Positions 43,902 through 53,091 of a stretch of 64,000 bases of DNA are shown here, piece after piece. The translations under genes and the position numbers were made by a program. Source of the DNA: Nocardia abscessus NBRC 100374 (lineage in GTDB: Bacteria; Actinomycetota; Actinomycetes; Mycobacteriales; Mycobacteriaceae); assembly GCF_000308455.1 (NCBI RefSeq), contig NZ_BAFP01000080.1, forward strand, positions 62,001 through 126,000. The letters are read 5' to 3'. Positions within the stretch are counted from its first letter, which is position 1. The number at the start of each line of letters is the position of its first letter. The notes under the pieces were generated by a model. That model saw nothing but the letters and a program-made list of their open reading frames with translations. It searched no databases and had not been told where the DNA came from.

Positions 43902-45995
43902 ATGCGCCGTTCCGGATCACTGCGGTGGGGACGGTTCGTCCACCGCAACCGCTACCTCGTCCTGGCCTTCTTCGTACTGTTCGTGCTCGTCTCCGGCTGG
44001 TACGGCCGCGACCTGTCCGGTCGGCTGACCCAGGAGGGCTGGTTCGACGAGAGCAGCGAATCGGTGGCCGCCGCCGAACTGGCCGACCGCACCTTCGGCC
44101 GCGACACCGACAGCGACCTGATCCTGCTCTACACCGCCCCCGACGGCGCCACCGTCGACGACCCGGCCGTACGCGGCCCGGTCACCCGGCAGCTCGCCGG
44201 ACTGCTGGCCACCTACCCCGACCGCATCCAGAAGATCGACAGCTACTGGGACAGCCCGTTCTCCGCCCAGGCCACCGACGCCACCCGCACCCACGCCTTC
44301 GCCAGCGTCGGCTTGCGCGGCTCGGGCACCGCGACGGTGGAGAACTACGCGGCGATCAAGGAGCATCTCGGCGCCGGACGCGCGGGCGGCGGGCCGGGCG
44401 GCACCACCGTGCAACTGGCCGGGTTGCAGCCGATCGTCGAAGGCATCAACACCGGTATGCAGCGCGACATCAAACGCGCGGAGATGATCGCCCTGCCGCT
44501 GGTGGCGATCCTGCTGTATTTCGTGTTCGGCGGCGTCATCGGGGCGCTGCTGCCGGTGCTCATCGGCGGCATGACGATCCTGGGCACCCAGGGCGGGCTG
44601 CGGCTGCTGACCGACCACATCGACGTCAACGTCTTCGCCAGCGCCGTGATGACCCTGGTCAGTCTGGGATTGGCGATCGACTACGGGCTGTTCACCGTCA
44701 CCCGCTTCCGGGAGGAACTCGCCGCCGGCCACACCGTCGAGGAGGCCACCGCCCGCACCGTCGCCACCGCCGGGCGCACCGTGCTGTTCTCGGCCGCGAT
44801 CATCGCCCTCAGCCTCGGCGCGCTGTTCATCTTCCCCAACGGGGTGCTGCGCTCGGTGCCGCTGGGCGGCATCAGCTCGGTCCTGCTGGCGGCACTGCTG
44901 TCGGTGACCGCGTTGCCCGCGGCATTGAGCATAGCCGGGCGCCGCATCGACTTCCTGGGCTGGAAACGGTTCTCCCGCAGCAAGACCGAAGCCCAGATCG
45001 ATGCCGGATTCTTCTCCCGTCTGGCGCTGTGGGCGATGCGCAGACCGTGGGCGGTGGCCGTGCCGATCGTGCTCGCGCTGCTCGCGCTGGCCGTCCCGAT
45101 ACGGCACATCGAATTCGGCGGGCTCAGCGAACGCTACCTCTCCGACGACAACCCGGCTCGGGTGGCGCAGGAACGGTTCGACGACCTGTTTCCCAGCTTC
45201 CGCACCGAACCACTGAAACTGGTGGTGGTCGGCGCCGACCCGCAGCAGCTCAGCGACATCCGCTACGCCGCCAACCACATCCCCGGCCTGACCGGACGCT
45301 TCGAGCCCGCGGCGCCCACCAAGGACGGCATCAACGTGCTCGCCGCCGGATTGGCCGACAAACGCGACGCCGACCAGGTGATCGCCGCACTGCGCGCCAT
45401 TCCCGAACCACCCGGTGTGCAAGTGATGGTCGCCGGTGTGCCCGCGCTGGAACGCGACAGCATCAACGGACTGCTCGACGGCCTGCCGACACTGCTGGCC
45501 CTGCTCGTCGCGGCGGCGCTGGCGCTGATGTACGCGGCGTTCCGGTCGCTGGTGCTCGCGCTGAAGGCGGTGGTGATGAGCGCGCTCAGCCTCGTATCCA
45601 CACTCGGCATGCTGACCTGGATGTTCGTGCAAGGTCACGGTGCGGGGATCTTCCACTTCACTCCGGGACCGTTGATGTTCGCGGTGCTAGCGCTGATCGT
45701 GACGGTGGTGTTCGGGCTGTCCACCGACTACGAGGTGTTCCTGCTGTCACGAGTGTCGGAGGCCCGCGACGCCGGCGCGGACGCGCCCGAGGCGATCCGC
45801 TACGGCATCGCCCACACCGGCGGCGTGATCACCTCCGCCGCCGCGATCCTCATCGTGGTGACCGGCGCGTTCGGGTTCTCGGATCTGGTGCTGATGAAAT
45901 ACATCGCCTACGGCATGATCGCCGCGCTGGTCCTGGACGCCACCGTCATCCGCCTGCTACTGACACCTGCGGTTTTGAAGCTGATCTGGCGATAA
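43902..45995 (+). CDS. MMPL-family RND transporter
   Basis: 697 aa, the short (YdfJ-like) form. Two repeats each have one transmembrane segment, a large extracytoplasmic domain and a bundle of five or six segments; GLAIDYGLFTVTRFREE (about 255-271) and FGLSTDYEVFLLSRVSE (about 602-618) are the paired proton-relay signatures. It exports lipids or drugs. The two small genes before it may be accessory, as MmpS-like partners are elsewhere, though they are not of the MmpS family. Confidence 0.92.
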   Translation: MRRSGSLRWGRFVHRNRYLVLAFFVLFVLVSGWYGRDLSGRLTQEGWFDESSESVAAAELADRTFGRDTDSDLILLYTAPDGATVDDPAVRGPVTRQLAGLLATYPDRIQKIDSYWDSPFSAQATDATRTHAFASVGLRGSGTATVENYAAIKEHLGAGRAGGGPGGTTVQLAGLQPIVEGINTGMQRDIKRAEMIALPLVAILLYFVFGGVIGALLPVLIGGMTILGTQGGLRLLTDHIDVNVFASAVMTLVSLGLAIDYGLFTVTRFREELAAGHTVEEATARTVATAGRTVLFSAAIIALSLGALFIFPNGVLRSVPLGGISSVLLAALLSVTALPAALSIAGRRIDFLGWKRFSRSKTEAQIDAGFFSRLALWAMRRPWAVAVPIVLALLALAVPIRHIEFGGLSERYLSDDNPARVAQERFDDLFPSFRTEPLKLVVVGADPQQLSDIRYAANHIPGLTGRFEPAAPTKDGINVLAAGLADKRDADQVIAALRAIPEPPGVQVMVAGVPALERDSINGLLDGLPTLLALLVAAALALMYAAFRSLVLALKAVVMSALSLVSTLGMLTWMFVQGHGAGIFHFTPGPLMFAVLALIVTVVFGLSTDYEVFLLSRVSEARDAGADAPEAIRYGIAHTGGVITSAAAILIVVTGAFGFSDLVLMKYIAYGMIAALVLDATVIRLLLTPAVLKLIWR

Positions 45996-46385
45996 CGCCC
46001 GTCCGGCGGGGCGACAGCCTCCATCACCACCACGAACGGCGATGCCGCGGTGGTGGCTGAGCGGCGGCACTTCGTGTGCTCCCGAGTATCGACAGTGCGG
46101 CGCTGCGGCGGCCTCGAGAACGCCGAGCCTTATTTCCAGGGTTGGGACTGGCGGGAATGTGCGGAGAACAGCGGACATGCCCGACCGGGGCCTGCTGGCG
46201 TGATGCACTCCATCGACCGCTGTTGAGTCATGGCGGCGGCCGGTCCATGACAGCCAGGCACTGATGGCCAGAGCCCATCGCGACGTGATAGTCCGCAGCG
46301 CGGTGGCGGCGGTCGACAACTGGCCGCAATGCCCGATACCCCGGCCGCCGGCGATGTCGGCGGCGGCCACCGGAGTGGCTCGAGT
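45996..46385. other. Intergenic gap between convergent genes, no supported gene
   Basis: The 390 bases separate the 3' ends of the MmpL and hmuV genes. ACCACCACG (46026-46034) and CGCGGTGGT (46046-46054) can form an imperfect hairpin suitable as a terminator. The frames across the rest carry no recognisable protein; decayed sequence is possible. Confidence 0.5.
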
Positions 46386-47219
46386 TCAGCGGCGTACGGG
46401 CAGGACCAGCTGCGCCCCCGTCACCGGATGGTCGAGCACTTCCACCGGGTGCTGGTAGACGCGCGTGAGCAGTTCGGTGGTGAGCACGTCGCGGGGTGGC
46501 CCGTCGGCGGCGATGCGACCCGCGTCGAGTACCGCGACGCGGTCGGCGTAGGCGGCTGCGATACCGAGATCGTGCAGGACGACCACCACGGCGGCGCCTT
46601 CGGCGGCGCGGGCGGCGGCCAGGCGCAGCACGGCTTCCTGATGCCCGAGGTCCAGTGCCGCGGTGGGCTCGTCCAGCAGCAGCGTGGCGGTGTCCTGCGC
46701 CAATACCCGCGCCAGCGCGACTCGGGCGCGTTCACCGCCGGAGAGGGTCGGGAACGACCGGGCGGCGAGGTGTTCGACGTCGGTGGCGGCCATCGCCGCG
46801 GCGATCTGTTTTTCGTCGTGTTCGCGGCGTTCGGTGCGCACCCAGGGCGCGCGGCCCATCGCCACCACTTCGCGCGCGGTGAAGGGAAAGCCGACAGTGT
46901 GCGTCTGCGGCAGCACCGCCCGCCGCCGGGCCATGTCCAGCGTCGTCCAATGCGACAACGGCTGCCCGTCGAGCTCGACCGCCCCCGCGCTGAGCCCCAA
47001 CTCCCCGGCCAACGCGGCCAGCAGCGTCGACTTACCCGCCCCATTCGGCCCGACCAAAGCCACGACCTGCCCCGCAACCGCCTCGAAATCGACACCCTCG
47101 AGCACCAACCGCGCCTGCCCGCCACCCCTGCGCTGCACACTCACCCCCACCGCCCGCACCGTCGCATCCCCCTTCTGCGGCCACCCCGGCACCTCGTGCA
47201 CCGTCCGCAACAAGCTCAC
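46386..47219 (-). CDS. hmuV: Haem ABC transporter ATP-binding protein
   Basis: 277 aa from GTG 47219, with GGGAGG six bases upstream. Walker A GPNGAGKST, signature LSGGERARVALAR, Walker B LLLDEPTAALD and the switch VVLHDLGIAAAYADRV are complete, and the Q-loop region LPQTHTVGFPFTAREVVAMGR is typical of haem and Fe-siderophore importers. It powers the permease encoded upstream. Confidence 0.92.
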   Translation of the reverse strand: MSLLRTVHEVPGWPQKGDATVRAVGVSVQRRGGGQARLVLEGVDFEAVAGQVVALVGPNGAGKSTLLAALAGELGLSAGAVELDGQPLSHWTTLDMARRRAVLPQTHTVGFPFTAREVVAMGRAPWVRTERREHDEKQIAAAMAATDVEHLAARSFPTLSGGERARVALARVLAQDTATLLLDEPTAALDLGHQEAVLRLAAARAAEGAAVVVVLHDLGIAAAYADRVAVLDAGRIAADGPPRDVLTTELLTRVYQHPVEVLDHPVTGAQLVLPVRR

Positions 47220-47310
47220 CCCACACCTCCCGGCCACCAGTGGCACACCATCGAGAGTTCTTCTCGGCGTTCGCCACGACCATGTGCCGCTCGACGAACG
47301 AAACAGGAGG

Positions 47311-48402
47311 TCATGCCCAGCCTCCGGAGCGGGCTCGGGTGCGGCGCAGCAGCCAGAAGAAGACGGGGCCGCCGATCAGGGAGGTGAGCATGCCGAGGGG
47401 GAGGTCGGCGTTGTCGACCAGGGACCGGGCGGTGACGTCGGCGGCCAGCAGCACCACCGCGCCGACGATGGCGCTCAGCGGGATCAGCACCCGGTGGGCG
47501 GGACCGACCAGCATCCGCACCAGGTGCGGGACGATGAGCCCGACGAACAGGATGATGCCGGTGAACGCGACACCGGCGGTGGCCAGGACCGCGACCACGA
47601 CGATTACGTTACGGCGCAGCCGCTCCACGTCGACACCGAGATGCCGGGCCGCGGATTCTCCGAGCGCCAGCAGATCCAGTCGCGGCGCCAGCAGCACCGC
47701 CGCGGCGACACCGACCGCGGTCAGCGGCGCCACCACCCCCACCGATTCCCACCTGGCCCCGTTGAGCGAGCCCAGCTGCCAGAACACGATCTGGTCGCGC
47801 GCCGCGGGAGAGGCGACGAACAGCAGCAGCGCGATCAACCCGCCCGCGAAGGCGTTGATCGCCACACCGGTGAGCACGAGCGTGACGACCTCGGTGCGGC
47901 CGCCGGAGCGCGCCAGCAAATACACCAGCAGCGTGGTCGCCAGCCCCGCGACGAACGCCGCCGCGGCCACCGACCACGCCGCGACGAACGCCCCGCCCAG
48001 CACGATGACCGTGCCCGCACCGACCGCGGCACCCGCCGACACACCGATCACACCGGGCTCGGCCAGCGGATTGGCGAACACACCCTGCAACAACGCACCC
48101 GCTGTCGCCAGCGCCGCACCGACCAGCACCGCCAGCACCACCCGCGGGAACCGCACCTGCCACAGCGTCACCTCACCCGAGGGATGCGCGGGCATCGGCC
48201 CGATCTCCAGCCCGATCCGGTGCAGCACGCTGCCCGCCACCTCGGCTGGCGTCGTCGGCACCTGCCCGATCGCCGCCGACGCCAGCGCCAGCGCCACCAG
48301 TCCCGCCAGCGCGACCGCGAACACCAGCACCAGCCGCGAACGGCTGCGCGACCTCGGCACAGGCGTCACCGGCCGCGCCGCCTCGGTCTGCGACAGGCTC
48401 AT
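47311..48402 (-). CDS. hmuU: Haem ABC transporter permease (FecCD family)
   Basis: 363 aa with about nine or ten membrane spans. The family motifs RFPRVVLAVLVGAALATAGALLQGVFANPLAEPGVIGVSAGAAVGA (about 83-128) and GIILFVGLIVPHLVRMLVGPAHR are present. It carries haem across the inner membrane. Its start overlaps the end of the binding-protein gene by 4 bases (ATGA). Confidence 0.93.
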   Translation of the reverse strand: MSLSQTEAARPVTPVPRSRSRSRLVLVFAVALAGLVALALASAAIGQVPTTPAEVAGSVLHRIGLEIGPMPAHPSGEVTLWQVRFPRVVLAVLVGAALATAGALLQGVFANPLAEPGVIGVSAGAAVGAGTVIVLGGAFVAAWSVAAAAFVAGLATTLLVYLLARSGGRTEVVTLVLTGVAINAFAGGLIALLLFVASPAARDQIVFWQLGSLNGARWESVGVVAPLTAVGVAAAVLLAPRLDLLALGESAARHLGVDVERLRRNVIVVVAVLATAGVAFTGIILFVGLIVPHLVRMLVGPAHRVLIPLSAIVGAVVLLAADVTARSLVDNADLPLGMLTSLIGGPVFFWLLRRTRARSGGWA

Positions 48403-49457
48403 GCGTGCCCGGTGCCGTACACCGCCGCGCTCAGCGCCGCGATCACCCGCCCGGTGTTGGGCCCGAAACTCAGCAGCACCGCATCGGACATGTCCACCAC
48501 CCGCCGGTCCCGCCCGGCCGGGGTCTGCGCGATGCCGGGCACCTTCTGCAGCCCCTCGACACCGCCGACGGATTTCAGCCCATCCGACATCACCAGCAGC
48601 ACATCCGGTGCCGCGCCGATCATCGCCTCACTGGTGATCGCGGTGAACGGCTCGCTCAACCCGGCCACGGTGCCCGCGTCCCGCGCGTGCAGCGCCGCGA
48701 TCAACGCGTCCGCGCCCGACCCCGGGCCCGCGAGCATGGTGATGGCGGTGGAACGCAGGTACAGGAAAGCGATGGTCAGCTGCGGATCCTGGGCGGGCAC
48801 CGCGGCACTGGCGGCCGTGATCTCGTCGCGGGTGCGCTGCGCCAGCGCCTGCCCACGTTCGGGCACACCCAACGCGCCCGCGACCGCCTCGATCTGCGGC
48901 ACCACCCCGTCCATCGTGCGCTCCGGGTCGAAGTAGACGACGGTGACACCGGCCGCGCGCAGCTGTTCGCGCACCGCGGGCGCGGCGCTGGTGGTGTCGG
49001 TCAAGAACACCGACGGCCGCAGCGCCAGCACCGACTCGATGTTCAGCGACCCGTTGCCGCCTGCCACATTGGGCACCTCCCGCACCGCGGGAAACGCCGC
49101 CGAGGTACTGCGCCCCACCAGTTTCGGCCCCAGCCCGAGCGCGTACACGATCTGGGCGAGGGTGCCGTAGCGGTCCACGGCGATGATGCGGGAGGCGTCG
49201 GTCACGGTGACCTCCGCGCCGTCGAACGAACGCACCGTCACCGGCAGCGCCGGCGTGGGCTCCGGCCCGATCGGCACCGGATCCAGATCCGGCAGCGTCG
49301 CCGTCGTCGGGCCGTGCCCACCGTGCGAGGAACCGGCATCGGCGCCACAGGCGACCGACCCGGCCAGCAGGCTCACCGCGAGCAGGGCCAGGACGCCACG
49401 CCACCACCCGGTCCGGACTCGGTTTCCACGCCCACCCCCGGTCGCTGCAGTGCTCAT
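48399..49457 (-). CDS. hmuT: Haem-binding lipoprotein of the ABC transporter
   Basis: 352 aa. A signal peptide ends in SVAC (lipobox cysteine about 38), followed by His-rich SSHGGHGP and a periplasmic-binding-protein fold of the helical-backbone class (IIAVDRYGTLAQIVYALGLGPKLVGRSTSAAFP). The conserved tyrosine region YALGLG and the GNGSLNIESVLALRPSVFL motif fit haem-binding HmuT. ATG 49457 has no Shine-Dalgarno site, but a -10 hexamer lies 7 bases upstream. Confidence 0.92.
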   Translation of the reverse strand: MSTAATGGGRGNRVRTGWWRGVLALLAVSLLAGSVACGADAGSSHGGHGPTTATLPDLDPVPIGPEPTPALPVTVRSFDGAEVTVTDASRIIAVDRYGTLAQIVYALGLGPKLVGRSTSAAFPAVREVPNVAGGNGSLNIESVLALRPSVFLTDTTSAAPAVREQLRAAGVTVVYFDPERTMDGVVPQIEAVAGALGVPERGQALAQRTRDEITAASAAVPAQDPQLTIAFLYLRSTAITMLAGPGSGADALIAALHARDAGTVAGLSEPFTAITSEAMIGAAPDVLLVMSDGLKSVGGVEGLQKVPGIAQTPAGRDRRVVDMSDAVLLSFGPNTGRVIAALSAAVYGTGHA

Positions 49458-49476
49458 GCAGGCAAGGCTAATCTGT
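49458..49476 (-). promoter_or_regulatory. Leaderless promoter of hmuT with a possible DtxR/IdeR half-site
   Basis: On the minus strand TAGCCT (49470-49465) lies exactly 7 bases before the ATG. The wider TTAGCCTTGCCT matches the left side of the iron-box consensus TTAGGTTAGCCTAACCTAA at most positions, but the right half is poor. Iron control of haem uptake is the expected logic. Confidence 0.4.
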
Positions 49477-49477
49477 G

Positions 49478-50437
49478 TCACTCGGCGCGTGCACTGACGT
49501 CGTCCAAGGCGGCCGCGATCGCCCGCGGCAGTTCCAACGTCTCGGCGGCCAGCACGCCGGTGAGCTGCCCGATGTCGCGGGCGCCGACGATCATGCTCGC
49601 GATGCCCGGCCGGTCGCGGATCCAGGCCAGCGCCACCGCCAGCGGCGAGGTACCCAACCCGTCCGCGGCGGTCACCAGCGCATCCACCACCCGGGTGGCG
49701 CGGTCGTCGAGACCGTTGCGGATCTCCGCCGCGGTCGCCTCGTCGGCGCCCCGCGAATCGGCGGGAACACCGTCGCGGTACTTACCGGTCAGGATGCCGC
49801 CCGCCAGCGGCGCCGAGGCGATCACCCCGACTCCGTGATACCGCGCGGCCGGCACGACATCGGCCTCCGCGCCCCGCGCCAGCAGCGAATACGGAGTCTG
49901 CGCCGCGGTCACCGGCGCGACCGCGGCCAGGCTGGCCAGCTGCCAGGCCCCGAACCCGCGCACCCCCGCGTAGCGGACCCGGCCCGATCGCACCGCCTGC
50001 TCCAACGTCGAGGCGACCTCCTCGAGCGGCGTCCGCGGATCCCAGACCCCGACATTCCAGATGTCCAGGTGATCGGTGCCGAATTCCAGCAGCGTGCGAT
50101 CCAGTTGCCGCAGCAGCGCCCGCCGCGAGGTGTCCACGGTGACCTGCACCGCTCCCGGCACTCCCGCGGCGGAGAACTCCCACGGCGCGATGCCGGCGCA
50201 CCCGCTGAGCACCACGTCATCGCGCGAGACCAGATCGCCGAGCAGCTCGGCGAGGATCCGCTGCGCGGCGCCGCCCGCGTAGGCGGGGGAGGTGTCCACC
50301 AGCGTGCCGCCCGCCTCGACGAACGCCACCAGCTGCCCCGCGGCGTCCTCGGCGTCGGTGTGCGAACCCCAGGTATGGGTCGCCAGGCCCATCCGCGACA
50401 CCCGCAGGCCGCTGCGGCCCACCGTCCGCTGTTCCAT
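49478..50437 (-). CDS. Aldo/keto reductase-family protein lacking catalytic Lys and His
   Basis: 319 aa. Overall it is an AKR barrel (NH2 MEQRTVGRSGLRVSRMGLATHTWG, VDTSPAYAGG with D48 and Y53). The lysine that should follow (usual TKVG) is replaced in VVLSGCAG (79-80), and the histidine of the usual YQxH reads WNVG (G130). Normal redox chemistry is therefore unlikely; a binding or different catalytic role is possible. It lies 20 bases before hmuT in the same direction. Confidence 0.85.
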   Translation of the reverse strand: MEQRTVGRSGLRVSRMGLATHTWGSHTDAEDAAGQLVAFVEAGGTLVDTSPAYAGGAAQRILAELLGDLVSRDDVVLSGCAGIAPWEFSAAGVPGAVQVTVDTSRRALLRQLDRTLLEFGTDHLDIWNVGVWDPRTPLEEVASTLEQAVRSGRVRYAGVRGFGAWQLASLAAVAPVTAAQTPYSLLARGAEADVVPAARYHGVGVIASAPLAGGILTGKYRDGVPADSRGADEATAAEIRNGLDDRATRVVDALVTAADGLGTSPLAVALAWIRDRPGIASMIVGARDIGQLTGVLAAETLELPRAIAAALDDVSARAE

Positions 50438-50709
50438 CACCGTGTCCGCGCTTTCGTCACGGCGCCAAGCCTAGAGTGTGGATACGCGACTCGGCGCCCA
50501 CCAGCACAGTGGGTCGCGCACTTCGGTGAGCGGGGAAACCGCGCCACCCTCGCGAACCCGGGCAGCGGCGGCAGCACCACGGCCGGGCACGCTACGGCGG
50601 CCTCGACACTGTACTGTCGCTGCGTGATTGGGACGGCGGTCACGCAGACTCGACCGACCGCCGCACCAATGCGCAGGTAGCAACAGGTATTTCAAGTGGA
50701 GGATGGTTC

Positions 50710-51654
50710 GTGATCGGTGAGTCGATGACCTGGGTGCAGGCCTTGGTGCTGGGTCTGGTGCAGGGGCTCACGGAGTTTCTGCCGATCTCCTCCTCGGCGC
50801 ATCTGCGCATCGTGTCGTCGGTCTTCTTCGGCGAAGATGCGGGCGCCTCGTTCACCGCGGTCACCCAGCTGGGCACCGAGGCCGCGGTGCTGGTGTACTT
50901 CGCCAAGGACATCTGGCGGATCGTGTTGGCCTGGTTCGCGGGTCTGCGCGAGCAGCTGAGCGCGCGCGGCCGCCAGGAGCTCCCGCTGCACGATCAGCCC
51001 ACCACGAAACTTCCGGTCATCACCGCCGACCACACGCGCGTTCTGGACCAGCGGGCCCAGCGCGACCTCGACTATCGCATCGGCTGGTATGTGATCATCG
51101 CCACCATCCCGATCGGCGTGCTGGGGTTCGTGTTCAAGGACCAGATCCGCACCGGCGCCCGCAACCTGTGGCTGGTGTCGTTCATGCTGATCTTCTTCGC
51201 CCTGGTCATCGCGGCCGGTGAGTACTTCGGCCGCAAGGAACGCTCGATCGAGCAACTCACCACCCGCGACGGCCTGGCCATGGGTTTCGCGCAGTCCCTG
51301 GCTTTGATCCCCGGGGTCTCACGCTCGGGAGCGACCTCGACCGCGGGCCTGTTCCTGGGCTTGGAGCGCGAAGCGGCCGTGCGGTTTTCGTTCCTGCTCG
51401 CCATCCCCGCGGTGACCGCCTCGGGCCTGTTCAGCCTGCCCGACGCGTTCGAACCCGCAGGTGAGGGCCTCAACGCCAGCGGGCCGCAGCTGCTGGTAGC
51501 CACAGTGCTGGCGTTCGTGGTCGGCTACGCGTCGGTGGCTTGGCTGCTGCGTTTCGTCGCACGGCATTCGCTGTACTGGTTCGTCGGCTACCGCATCGCG
51601 CTCGGCGCGATCATCATGGGTCTGCTGGCGGCGGGCGTAATCTCGGCGACATGA
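50710..51654 (+). CDS. uppP: Undecaprenyl-diphosphate phosphatase
   Basis: 314 aa from GTG 50710 with GGAGG upstream. The BacA/UppP signatures [20 protein letters not shown] (about 14-33) and [15 protein letters not shown] (about 200-214) are complete, with eight or so membrane spans. The enzyme recycles the lipid carrier for peptidoglycan and may give low-level bacitracin resistance. It opens the conserved run of genes leading to mshC. The 272 bases upstream hold no supported gene. Confidence 0.96.
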   Translation: MIGESMTWVQALVLGLVQGLTEFLPISSSAHLRIVSSVFFGEDAGASFTAVTQLGTEAAVLVYFAKDIWRIVLAWFAGLREQLSARGRQELPLHDQPTTKLPVITADHTRVLDQRAQRDLDYRIGWYVIIATIPIGVLGFVFKDQIRTGARNLWLVSFMLIFFALVIAAGEYFGRKERSIEQLTTRDGLAMGFAQSLALIPGVSRSGATSTAGLFLGLEREAAVRFSFLLAIPAVTASGLFSLPDAFEPAGEGLNASGPQLLVATVLAFVVGYASVAWLLRFVARHSLYWFVGYRIALGAIIMGLLAAGVISAT

Positions 51655-51670
51655 TCGCTAGGCTGGCCGC

Positions 51671-52429
51671 ATGACGGTGATCCTGCTGCGGCACGGTGTG
51701 TCGACCTCGAACACCGCCCGCACCCTGGCCGGTCGCAGCACCGGCGTCGAGCTCACCGAGCGCGGCGAGGAGCAGGCGAGGACCGTGGCCGAACGACTGG
51801 CCGGGCTGCCGATCGAACGGATCGTGCACTCCCCGCTGCTGCGCTGTCAGCGCACGGTCGCCCCGCTGGCCGAAAAGTTCGGGCTGGAGCCAGTTTTCGA
51901 CGACCGCCTGCTCGAGGTGGACTACGGCGAGTGGACCGGCCGCCCGATCGCGGAACTGGTGGAGGAACCGCTGTGGAAGGTCGTGCAGCGGCACGCCTCC
52001 GGCGCGGTGTTCCCCGCCGGTGAGGGTTTGGCGCAGGTGCAGGTACGCGCGGTGGCCGCCATCCGGGACCACGACCGCGCCCTCGCCGAGCAGCACGGCC
52101 ACGACGCGTTGTGGGTGGCGTGCACGCACGGGGACGTGATCAAGTCGATCCTGGCCGACGCGCTGGGCATCCATCTCGACGGTTTCCAGCGGATCGTCGT
52201 CGAGCCCGCCTCGATCAGCGTCGTGCGCTACACCCCGACCGCGCCCTACGTGTGGCGGCTCAACGACACCGGAGCCGACCTGTCCGCCCTCGCCGCATCC
52301 GGCGGGCAACGCCCCGCCGCCGGCTCGGCGGCGCCGGGCCCCGAGGCCTCCGGGCCTGTTCCCGGTGGTGAGCTCGGCAATACCGGAAGTGCGGATAATG
52401 GGAATGCGGAGCGCCGAGATTCCTTGTAA
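51671..52429 (+). CDS. Histidine phosphatase (phosphoglycerate-mutase superfamily, Rv2135c-like)
   Basis: 252 aa. The RHG motif LLRHGVSTSN (5-14), an E in EVDYGEWTG (about 82-90) and THGDVIKS (about 156-163) supply the catalytic histidines and acid. The last 45 residues are Gly/Ala/Pro-rich and probably disordered. Acts on a small phosphoester; the substrate is unknown. It follows uppP by 16 bases as in mycobacteria. Confidence 0.9.
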   Translation: MTVILLRHGVSTSNTARTLAGRSTGVELTERGEEQARTVAERLAGLPIERIVHSPLLRCQRTVAPLAEKFGLEPVFDDRLLEVDYGEWTGRPIAELVEEPLWKVVQRHASGAVFPAGEGLAQVQVRAVAAIRDHDRALAEQHGHDALWVACTHGDVIKSILADALGIHLDGFQRIVVEPASISVVRYTPTAPYVWRLNDTGADLSALAASGGQRPAAGSAAPGPEASGPVPGGELGNTGSADNGNAERRDSL

Positions 52430-52502
52430 ACAACCGAGCGGTCGTTGTATGGAATCCCCGCGCCGCGGGTAGTCGATCAGGGTCACGTATCAGGAGGTGC
52501 AT

Positions 52503-53087
52503 GTGTCACGCGCAATCCATGTATTCCGCACCCCCGATCGTTTCGTCGCCGGGACCGTCGGTGAGCCGGGCGATCGCGCGTTCTACCTGCAGGCCGTGCA
52601 GGAACCGCGCGTGGTCAGCGTGCTGCTGGAGAAGCAGCAGGTGAAGGTGCTCGCCGACCGGATGGGTCTGCTGCTGGACGAGGTCGCGCGCCGTTTCGGC
52701 GCGGAAGTGCCCCCACAGGCGGAGGATGTCAGCGACAACGCGCCGCTGGTCACCCCGATCGACGCGGAATTCCGGGTCGGCACCATGGGCCTGGGCTGGG
52801 ACGCCGACGCGGGCGCGGTGGTGGTGGAGCTGCTGGCGATCACCGAGACCGAGGTCGACGAGTCGGTGGTGCTCGACGACACCGAAGAAGGCCCCGACGC
52901 GGTGCGAGTGTTCCTCACTCCGATCCAGGCCCGGGAATTCGCGCTGCGCTCCACCCGGGTGATCGCGGCAGGCCGCCCGCCGTGCCCGCTGTGCGGCGAA
53001 CCGCTGTCGGCGCGCGGGCACATGTGCGTGCGAACCAACGGCTACAAGCGCGGCGACATCTTCGGCGCGGCCGAACTAGAGGAGTGA
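52503..53087 (+). CDS. DUF3090 family protein with C-terminal zinc ribbon (Rv2134c-like)
   Basis: 194 aa. GTG 52503 was chosen because AGGAGG (52492-52497) lies 5 bases upstream; the GTG at 52497 overlaps that site. The protein has a beta-rich core (DRFVAGTVGEPGDRAFYLQAVQEPRVVSVLLEKQQV) and ends in CPLCGEPLSARGHMCVRTNGY, probably a zinc ribbon. Function unknown. It is always found beside the SCO1664-family gene in actinobacteria, to my knowledge, which suggests joint action. Confidence 0.9.
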   Translation: MSRAIHVFRTPDRFVAGTVGEPGDRAFYLQAVQEPRVVSVLLEKQQVKVLADRMGLLLDEVARRFGAEVPPQAEDVSDNAPLVTPIDAEFRVGTMGLGWDADAGAVVVELLAITETEVDESVVLDDTEEGPDAVRVFLTPIQAREFALRSTRVIAAGRPPCPLCGEPLSARGHMCVRTNGYKRGDIFGAAELEE

Positions 53088-53091
53088 TTCG

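Noticed and set aside
45957..46370. Minus-strand frame in the MmpL-hmuV gap
   Set aside because: It overlaps the end of the MmpL gene, has no domain or ribosome-binding site, and reads as chance sequence.
52431..52449. Possible operator ACAAC...GTTGT before the DUF3090 gene
   Set aside because: Only 5-base arms pair and the middle is not symmetric; too weak to call.
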